Notes under the pieces: model-generated | Database searches by the model: none | Told to the model about the DNA's origin: nothing | What the model saw: the letters and a program-made list of their open reading frames with translations, nothing else | Translations under genes and position numbers: made by a program | DNA from: Anaerosoma sp034007245 | GTDB lineage: Bacteria; Actinomycetota; Coriobacteriia; Anaerosomatales; Anaerosomataceae | Assembly: GCA_034007245.1 (NCBI GenBank) | Contig: JAVERH010000046.1 | Coordinates: 1-15,457, forward strand | Length of the DNA: 15,457 nt | Reading direction: 5' to 3' | Shown here: positions 5,600 to 10,479 of the stretch, piece by piece | Position numbering within the stretch: position 1 is the first letter of the stretch | Layout: the number at the start of each line of letters is the position of its first letter

Positions 5600-6696
5600 G
5601 ATCGATCTTCTCGCTCGACGAGCGCGCGCAGGCGTCGTTCGTAGAGGTGCTCGGCCTGCTCCCGGCCACGAACGGGATAGTCGTAGAGGTCCAGATAGAG
5701 CTGGAGGTCGGAGACCACCCTCATCCCCCCTTTCGACAGCTGCTGGTCGTAGAACGCTGATTCACGGTAGTAGGGCACAGACATGTTGACATTGCCGCCG
5801 CGCTCGACCCGCCGCGCGCTGAGACTGGCGAGCGCTGGCGCCGTGTCGTCGAGATCCTTCACGTAGACGTCCGCGACGTCGAAGGCGGAAAAGCGGTCCA
5901 CGAGTGCCGCACCGGCGTGACCCGTGAAAGCGTAGTCCGTGCCCGCGGCGTCGAACGCCTCAGCGATCCGGGGCAAGAGCTCTTCGGCGCTCGGCGCAAG
6001 GATGAAGTAGCTGTGTGTGGCCGGTCGCCTGCGGCCCCGATACGCCGAGGTCCAGTCGCGCAGCAGCTCCTCTGCGTGGCGAAGCACGATCTTCTTGTCG
6101 CGCCTGGACACGTAGCCGCGTCTCTCCAGCTCTCCGATCACCTTGGACACGTAGCCCGGGGTGAGTTTGATTCGCTCGTCTGTCGAGCTGACCCCGCTCG
6201 CTATCTCACGTACGCCCATCGGTGCGCGCGCGACGAGGAGGGTGCGCAAGACGAGCGATGCCTTGTCCGAAAAGGGGTCTCTGTGCCCCCGCTCCTCCTT
6301 TGCCGGATTCGCGAAACCACGCCGGTCGATGTGGATCCCCGGCGCCGCGAGCCACGCATTGCCCGCATAGTCGATGAAGGCGGCGTTTGAGTCGCGCAGC
6401 AACTGCTGGCTGGCTGGGCTGAGGTACGGGGAGGCGATGACGGGAATCAAGGAGTCGCCCTGCGGCGGAGCCATGCGCGCGAGCTCGACAGCATCGATCA
6501 GCTGCGCCCGACTGGCGCCGCACTGCAGCACGACTTGGAGACGCACGTCCCCGCTGGCGAGGTGCACATCCACTTGAGCCGTTGATCTGCGCCCTCGCGA
6601 CTGACTCGGACTCACCTCGAGTGCGGCGTCCGGGAAGATATCCCGAAGGGCGTGCTCCAAGTCACGATATTCGTCGTCTGCGCTGGCCGTGCCCAT
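5596..6696 (-). CDS. AbiEi-like regulator, antitoxin of module C
   Basis: I choose ATG 6696 (366 residues) over the upstream TTG at 6723 because GGAGG lies just before it. The N-terminal ~130 residues look like a restriction-endonuclease-type alpha/beta domain ending in SPYLSPASQQLLRDSNAAFI, then DYAGNAWL. A winged helix follows (DKASLVLRTLLVARAPMGVR, then LTPGYVSKVIGELERRGYVSR, about residues 140-205). The C-terminal domain (YAFTGHAGAALVDRF, VADVYVKDLDD) resembles that of COG5340/AbiEi-type antitoxins. The module D regulator is a clear paralogue. It probably binds the nested TGTTTCC operator covering its own promoter and ribosome site, and neutralises the co-encoded nucleotidyltransferase. 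Confidence 0.8.
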   Translation of the reverse strand: MGTASADDEYRDLEHALRDIFPDAALEVSPSQSRGRRSTAQVDVHLASGDVRLQVVLQCGASRAQLIDAVELARMAPPQGDSLIPVIASPYLSPASQQLLRDSNAAFIDYAGNAWLAAPGIHIDRRGFANPAKEERGHRDPFSDKASLVLRTLLVARAPMGVREIASGVSSTDERIKLTPGYVSKVIGELERRGYVSRRDKKIVLRHAEELLRDWTSAYRGRRRPATHSYFILAPSAEELLPRIAEAFDAAGTDYAFTGHAGAALVDRFSAFDVADVYVKDLDDTAPALASLSARRVERGGNVNMSVPYYRESAFYDQQLSKGGMRVVSDLQLYLDLYDYPVRGREQAEHLYERRLRALVEREDRS

Positions 6697-6761
6697 GTTT
6701 CCTCCGACGTATCTGTTTCCCAATCAGGAAACACTATACTCTTTGGAAACATCCGAGGCAA
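6696..6761 (-). promoter_or_regulatory. Module C promoter and nested four-half-site operator
   Basis: On the plus strand TGTTTCC lies at 6696-6702 and 6714-6720, and its complement GGAAACA at 6727-6733 and 6745-6751. Each like-oriented pair is spaced 18 bp, forming a large dyad. A minus-strand TATAGT at 6738-6733 is a likely -10, with TTTGCC 18 nt upstream as a weak -35. The innermost half-site overlaps the ribosome site GGAGG and start codon. A bound regulator would block both promoter and translation start region. Confidence 0.75.
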
Positions 6762-6825
6762 ACGCCGCTTTCTATGCACTCCGGCACGGGCTGCGTCACC
6801 CCTTCGGATCGATTCGTGGCAGTTT

Positions 6826-6963
6826 GGGCGACAAATCGGGCGACAACGGCGTTCTTGAGCAACAGGGACTACTGAGAGGCGGTTGAGCGGGGGCGACACA
6901 CACCCTGAGCTGGGGTTTTGTCTTCTGCGAAGCTCCAAGACCCCGCGATTTGTCGCCCGATTT
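6826..6963. repeat. GGGCGACAA repeat pair and inverted copy, right end of module C
   Basis: Two GGGCGACAA units, separated by ATC, lie at 6826-6846, and an inverted ATTTGTCGCCCGATTT lies at 6948-6963. GGGCAACAAAT at the start of module C (4741) is in the same orientation as the first pair, so the gene pair is flanked by direct repeats. The rest of 6760-7007 has no gene that I can support. Confidence 0.7.
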
Positions 6964-7007
6964 CGGCCACGCAATAGAAATTCTCAGGCCTTTGACCTGC
7001 GGTTTTG

Positions 7008-7148
7008 TGGTGCCCCCAAGGGAATTCGAATCCTGATTGTGCTTGTGACTGTTGGGACTCGTTGGCACTCGTTGGTACTCACGAGCTGCGGTGAATCTCA
7101 ATAGGTACCAACGAGTACCAGGTATTTGGGCAACAAATCGGGCAACAA
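7008..7148 (-). other. att-like site 4 (core, arms, GGGCAACAA pair)
   Basis: The core is at 7008-7032. Arms: GGCACTCGTTGGTAC at 7064-7078 is inverted at 7105-7119 with one mismatch, and a further TTGGGACTCG lies to the left. Two GGGCAACAA units separated by ATC end the site at 7128-7148; this 21-bp block is identical at 9328-9348, bracketing module D. The left flank TGACCTGCGGTTTTG is shared with att5 (TGACCTGCGAAAATG) and differs from the att1/att3 type. Confidence 0.75.
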
Positions 7149-7218
7149 TTCGAGGGTCGCGCCTGATGCTCGCCTCGCCCACCACGGAGGCCCCCAGACT
7201 GCACGTGAGCGCCGTGGA

Positions 7219-8088
7219 TCAGACGTCGACTCCCATCGCGTGGAGTGCGGCAAGCAGTTCTGCGCACAACGCGGCGCACGACGACGCGATCACGTCGGGC
7301 GGCTCTGGTGCCGCTGCCTCAGCCGCGAGCTGACTGCCCGGGGAGCTGACGTTACCGAAGAGGCCAGACACGTTGGCGAGTGCCTCTGCGGTGACTGGCC
7401 CGGCAATCCCGTCCTTCAGCAACCCTTCGAAGCCCTGAGCCAGCTGCGCGCTCGGAATTGCCTGGAGCAAGCGGAGCACGTCAAGCGCGTCTTTGGGCTT
7501 CACCCTGTCGCGACGGCCCCGCTCGAGTGCGCCGGCAGCGACTCTCTCGGACAGCTTGATTGTCTTGGAGATCAGCAGCGCCGTGGGACCGGCAACCTTC
7601 ATCGTGAAGTTCCGGGCATCCGTCGCTTCGAGCGCACCGATGCGCATGGCTCTGTTGTCCACCAGTGCCGCCTCCAGCCCGTGGACTTTGAGCATCGAAC
7701 CCTTCTCGTGCTGCGGCACCCGGGCAGCGCGCCGGCCAGCGCCTCCCAGAGCGTCGGGCACGAGCAGATCGACGGTCACCTTGGCGGGCACGCCGGCGAT
7801 CTCGCGCATGGATGCCCAAACACCCACGAGCTCCCGGCCGTCGCGCATATCGAGAAAGAACTTGGCCTCGCGCATCGCCGAAGCGATCTCGGGCTCGGCC
7901 GAGAGGAGGCGCGGGTCGATTGCGACATCGCCATCAGTGGTGAACTCGGCGACGGCGAACTGGGCCGCACCGGTGTGGAGATAGATCGCCTGCGCGCCGA
8001 CGAGCACGAGCGCGTCGCGATGGCCCTCGAGTGCCTCAAGCGCGTCAAGCAGAGTTCTGCGCGCGACGATGTACTCCTCGCTATACAC
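7219..8088 (-). CDS. Nucleotidyltransferase-fold protein, probable toxin of module D
   Basis: The frame is open to 8397, but that part overlaps the regulator. I start at GTG 8088 (289 residues), preceded by AGGTG and overlapping the regulator stop by 8 nt (GTGTATAG). Residues about 18-50 read ALVLVGAQAIYLHTG, then FTTDGDVAID: a G-A-Q/T...D-x-D variant of the nucleotidyltransferase signature, with GAQ instead of GG. A later lysine-rich stretch (LISKTIKLSERV, then KPKDALDVLRLL) resembles the K...KD-D motif of AbiEii-like proteins. The C-terminus is Ala-rich. It is a different subfamily from the module B and C partners. A toxin role is inferred from gene order and its AbiEi-like partner. Confidence 0.75.
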   Translation of the reverse strand: MYSEEYIVARRTLLDALEALEGHRDALVLVGAQAIYLHTGAAQFAVAEFTTDGDVAIDPRLLSAEPEIASAMREAKFFLDMRDGRELVGVWASMREIAGVPAKVTVDLLVPDALGGAGRRAARVPQHEKGSMLKVHGLEAALVDNRAMRIGALEATDARNFTMKVAGPTALLISKTIKLSERVAAGALERGRRDRVKPKDALDVLRLLQAIPSAQLAQGFEGLLKDGIAGPVTAEALANVSGLFGNVSSPGSQLAAEAAAPEPPDVIASSCAALCAELLAALHAMGVDV

Positions 8089-9163
8089 GCCACACCTGCT
8101 CGTGGGAGAGCATCCACTCGATGAGCGCTTCCGCCTCTTCCGGCCCACGGCCGGAAGACGTGAGCAGGTCGGCAGCGGCCTGCGAGGGCGCCACGTACCG
8201 AAGGCCCTCATCGAGAACCGTGCGCTCGAATACGACGCCATCGAACGGCTCGACGAGAAGCACGTTCGCCCCCGTCTCGGCGGGGAGCAGGCCGAGCATC
8301 TGTGCGGCCTCGTCCAAGCGCTCGACGTAGACGACCGCGAGACGCGCCGGAGCGATCGGAGCCCGCCGCGTGGCGGCGAGCGAACCTGAGATCGCATAGG
8401 TCACACCAGCCTCGCCCTCCTGTCCGCGCAAAGCGTCGAGCAAGGCCGGAAGACCGCGAGGCTGCAGGTAGGCTGTGGCGAGGTTGGAGGAACCGAGGGA
8501 GTAGTCCCGTGTCCACGCGCGCAGGAGATTGGGCCAATCTGCGCTGGTGACCGGACCGCGAGGTTCACGTCCGATGAGGTCGTCTCGCTCAAGCATCGCG
8601 AGCAGCCGCGATACGTACCCCGGATCGATCTCCGCGATCTTCGCGATCTCTCGTGTTCCGAGCGGCGGAGTGAAGTCAACGAGAGTCCTTACGAGCCGAC
8701 CGGCCTTGGCCCCTTTGAGGGAGCGTGCAGGACGCTGCGCCGGCTCGGGATCCTTCTCGGCGCCGACCCGCTCGATCGCCACGGCCGGATCGTTCAGCCG
8801 CAAGTACATGTTGCCGGTCAGATCGATGTAGCCGGCCTCACGCGCGCGCAGACTCTCGCGGGTCCGCTCGCTGAGGTAGCGAGCCACCACGACCGGGGTC
8901 GCCTCACGGTTCTGCCACTGACGCATCGCGAATCGAGACACGAGCGGCTCGACGTCTTTCGGGTCGAGCCGACTCCTCACCTCTATCAACAGGAATGACG
9001 CCCTGTCATCCGGCCCCACGACCCGCACCACCGCATCCGGTCCGGGGACATACGCCTGCCGATCGATGACCTCCACCCGCCACGTCCGAGGAAGGCGTGA
9101 GCGAAGTTCGTCGAGCGCTCGGGCAAAGATGGTGTTGTTTGATATGTCCGTGTTGCGCATCAT
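8081..9163 (-). CDS. AbiEi-like regulator, antitoxin of module D
   Basis: This is a paralogue of the module C regulator, about 360 residues from ATG 9163; ATGs at 9172 and 9160 are also possible. The frame stays open to 9325 but crosses the promoter region. Domains: an alpha/beta domain ending in ARYLSERTRESLRAREAGYI, then DLTGNMYLRL; a winged helix (FTPPLGTREIAKIAEIDPGY, then VSRLLAMLERDDLIGR); and a C-terminal AbiEi-like domain (VTYAISGSLAATRRA, LAVVYVERLDEAAQ). There is no clear Shine-Dalgarno before any of the three ATGs and the predicted transcription start is at about 9164, so the mRNA may be leaderless. It probably autoregulates through the GTGTTG operator. Confidence 0.8.
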   Translation of the reverse strand: MMRNTDISNNTIFARALDELRSRLPRTWRVEVIDRQAYVPGPDAVVRVVGPDDRASFLLIEVRSRLDPKDVEPLVSRFAMRQWQNREATPVVVARYLSERTRESLRAREAGYIDLTGNMYLRLNDPAVAIERVGAEKDPEPAQRPARSLKGAKAGRLVRTLVDFTPPLGTREIAKIAEIDPGYVSRLLAMLERDDLIGREPRGPVTSADWPNLLRAWTRDYSLGSSNLATAYLQPRGLPALLDALRGQEGEAGVTYAISGSLAATRRAPIAPARLAVVYVERLDEAAQMLGLLPAETGANVLLVEPFDGVVFERTVLDEGLRYVAPSQAAADLLTSSGRGPEEAEALIEWMLSHEQVWRV

Positions 9164-9204
9164 GCACAACATAGTACTTCTAGACAACACATGCCGCAAG
9201 TGGC
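9132..9204 (-). promoter_or_regulatory. Module D promoter and nested four-half-site operator
   Basis: GTGTTG at 9132-9137 and 9150-9155, and the complement-oriented CAACAT at 9167-9172 and CAACAC at 9185-9190, form two direct pairs with 18-bp spacing facing each other. This is the same layout as in module C with a different half-site. A minus-strand TACTAT at 9176-9171 is a likely -10, with TTGCGG 17 nt upstream. Confidence 0.7.
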
Positions 9205-9327
9205 CGCTCCTGAGCAGTCTGGACGAAACCCCACTTAACACTCTGAGCTGCTGTTTCGTTCTCCCAGAACCACCTGGAGTGAGAAGGGGATGTCGAAGAT
9301 CACGCCCCGACATTCCACCACGCAATC

Positions 9328-9348
9328 GGGCAACAAATCGGGCAACAA
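9328..9348. repeat. GGGCAACAA pair, right end of module D
   Basis: Two GGGCAACAA units separated by ATC, identical over 21 bp to 7128-7148 and in the same orientation. The D gene pair therefore sits between direct repeats 2.2 kb apart. The 9205-9463 region holds no supported gene. Confidence 0.8.
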
Positions 9349-9463
9349 CTTAGAACGACGCCAATTTCAGCCAAAGGGACTGCGATCGGGCGGCATAGAG
9401 GCATCGCCACCCCCCTCTGAGCTGCGCTTTTGCTCCACACCCGCTCCCAGTCGAAAGAAATTT

Positions 9464-9495
9464 GTAGCCCGATTTCAATCTCGAAATCGGGCTAC
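9464..9495 (-). terminator. Hairpin beside att5
   Basis: GTAGCCCGATTTC pairs perfectly with GAAATCGGGCTAC over 13 bp with a 6-nt loop. On the minus strand it is followed by AAATTTCTTTC, a T-rich tail, so it fits a terminator for transcripts leaving module E. The left arm contains the GCCCGATTT repeat seen at 6948-6963, where the right arm is degenerate. Confidence 0.65.
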
Positions 9496-9520
9496 TCAGG
9501 CACTCTGACCTGCGAAAATG

Positions 9521-9670
9521 TGGTGCCCCCAAGGGAATTCGAATCCTGATTGTGCTTGTGACTATTGGGACTCGTTGGGACTCGTTGGTATGGCGGAGCT
9601 GCGGTGAGTCCCAATAGGTACCAACGAGTACCAACAGTCACCATGTATTTGGGCACCAAATCGGGCACCA
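9521..9670 (-). other. att-like site 5 (core, arms, GGGCACCA pair)
   Basis: The core is at 9521-9545. Arms: ATTGGGACTC at 9564-9573 is inverted at 9606-9615, and ACTCGTTGGTA at 9580-9590 is inverted at 9619-9629. The closing repeat is the variant GGGCACCAAATCGGGCACCA at 9651-9670, where site 4 has GGGCAACAA. No sixth core is visible between here and the surface-protein gene, so the right border of module E is unknown. Confidence 0.75.
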
Positions 9671-9696
9671 CATCCGAGCGCTCCCGGAGAGGGCCA

Positions 9697-10332
9697 TCAG
9701 GCCTTGCCGCCCCTCGAGTACTTTGATGCCCTGTACGCTTCAACGGCGGCTCGACTGGATCGGTAGCGCCCGTCTGGCCCCATGACCGCATCGAGCCGAC
9801 CGCGCCCAGCCGCCTGCTTCAGCGCCGCGAGGCTGAACTCCTTGTCAGCGAGCGCCCCAAGCGGCACGTACTTGGCCGGGCCAGCGATGTTGGGGATGAG
9901 CCGGTGCAGGTTGTCCACGACAGACCTCGCAATGAGCTCCGCGAGCGGCCCGAGGTCGCCGTTGTCGGCACGATCGAGTCCGTCCAGGTAGCGGCGGCGC
10001 TGTTCTTTGAAGATGACGATCGGCGGCCAGCCCAGACGGACCAGGATCAGGTTGAACAGCAGCCGGCCCGTTCGCCCGTTGCCGTCGATGAAGGGATGAA
10101 GGCGCTCGAAGTCCACGTGTATGCGGGCGAGCGCCTCGGGTACGCCGGCGAGTTCGAGGGTGCCTGCGCTCATCGCCCTGCCGAACCCGTTCACCTCATC
10201 CACCCAGGACGTGACACCTGCCGAGACAAGTGGGTGCGTCGGGGGCGTCATGCCTCCTAGGAAGGGCAGGATGTCATGCTTGCGGAAACTCCCGGGCGTC
10301 TCGTCCGCGTTCGCCTGTGGATTACGGCAGAC
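9697..10332 (-). pseudogene. fic: Fic-domain AMPylase, N-terminally truncated
   Basis: The catalytic motif HPFIDGNGRTGR is intact and followed by LLFNLILVRLGWPPIV, typical of Fic proteins that transfer AMP to Ser/Thr/Tyr. The C-terminal tail (LADKEFSLAALKQAAGRGRL, then SSRAAVEAYRASKY) looks like a small helix-turn-helix. The first ATG is at 10251 (184 residues), but Fic-like sequence continues upstream in frame (ETPGSFRKHDILPFLGG) to a TGA at 10333-10335, so translation cannot have begun at the family's usual N-terminus. AGGAGG lies only 1 nt before ATG 10251, too close for good initiation. The N-terminal half, including any S/T-x-x-x-E-G/N inhibitory helix, is missing. Confidence 0.75.
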
Positions 10333-10411
10333 TCACGGCACGGGATGTACCCCCCACTCGCGTGTACAGACCATCCACATCAAGCCATTGTGCCAAAGGC
10401 AGCGACTCCAT
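10322..10411 (-). pseudogene. Possible N-terminal remnant of the Fic gene
   Basis: A 29-codon frame starting ATG 10411 reads MESLPLAQWLDVDGLYTRVG and ends SRAVSLP before a TAA at 10322-10324, which overlaps the upstream edge of the Fic frame in another register. It resembles the opening of longer Fic-family proteins, and would be explained by an internal deletion plus frameshift that removed the middle of the N-terminal domain. It is short, so this is tentative. Confidence 0.35.
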
Positions 10412-10426
10412 CCCTTGTAAGACAAA

Positions 10427-10456
10427 ACCCCCGACAGGATCGCTCCTGCCGGGGGT
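10427..10456 (-). terminator. Intrinsic terminator of the surface-protein gene
   Basis: ACCCCCGACAGGA at 10427-10439 pairs with TCCTGCCGGGGGT at 10444-10456, with one mismatch and a 4-nt loop. On the minus strand it is followed by TTTTGTCTT. It lies 23 nt after the stop codon. Confidence 0.9.
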
Positions 10457-10479
10457 CGATGATGAGTGGAATGTCTTTG

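Noticed and set aside
7008..7032. Core repeats as tRNA genes
   Set aside because: Only the T-loop to CCA part is present; there is no matching acceptor 5' strand, D-arm or anticodon arm on the minus strand to the right of any copy, and the T-stem forms only about three pairs.
7219..8397. A 392-residue reading of the module D nucleotidyltransferase
   Set aside because: The first ~103 codons overlap the regulator gene in another frame and are Arg/Ser-rich shadow sequence; a GTG with a ribosome site at 8088 explains the gene better.
9350..9634. Open frames crossing the att sites that all contain NSHKHNQDSNSLGGT
   Set aside because: The shared peptide is simply the translation of the repeated att sequence in one frame. 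No start signals or family matches support these as proteins.
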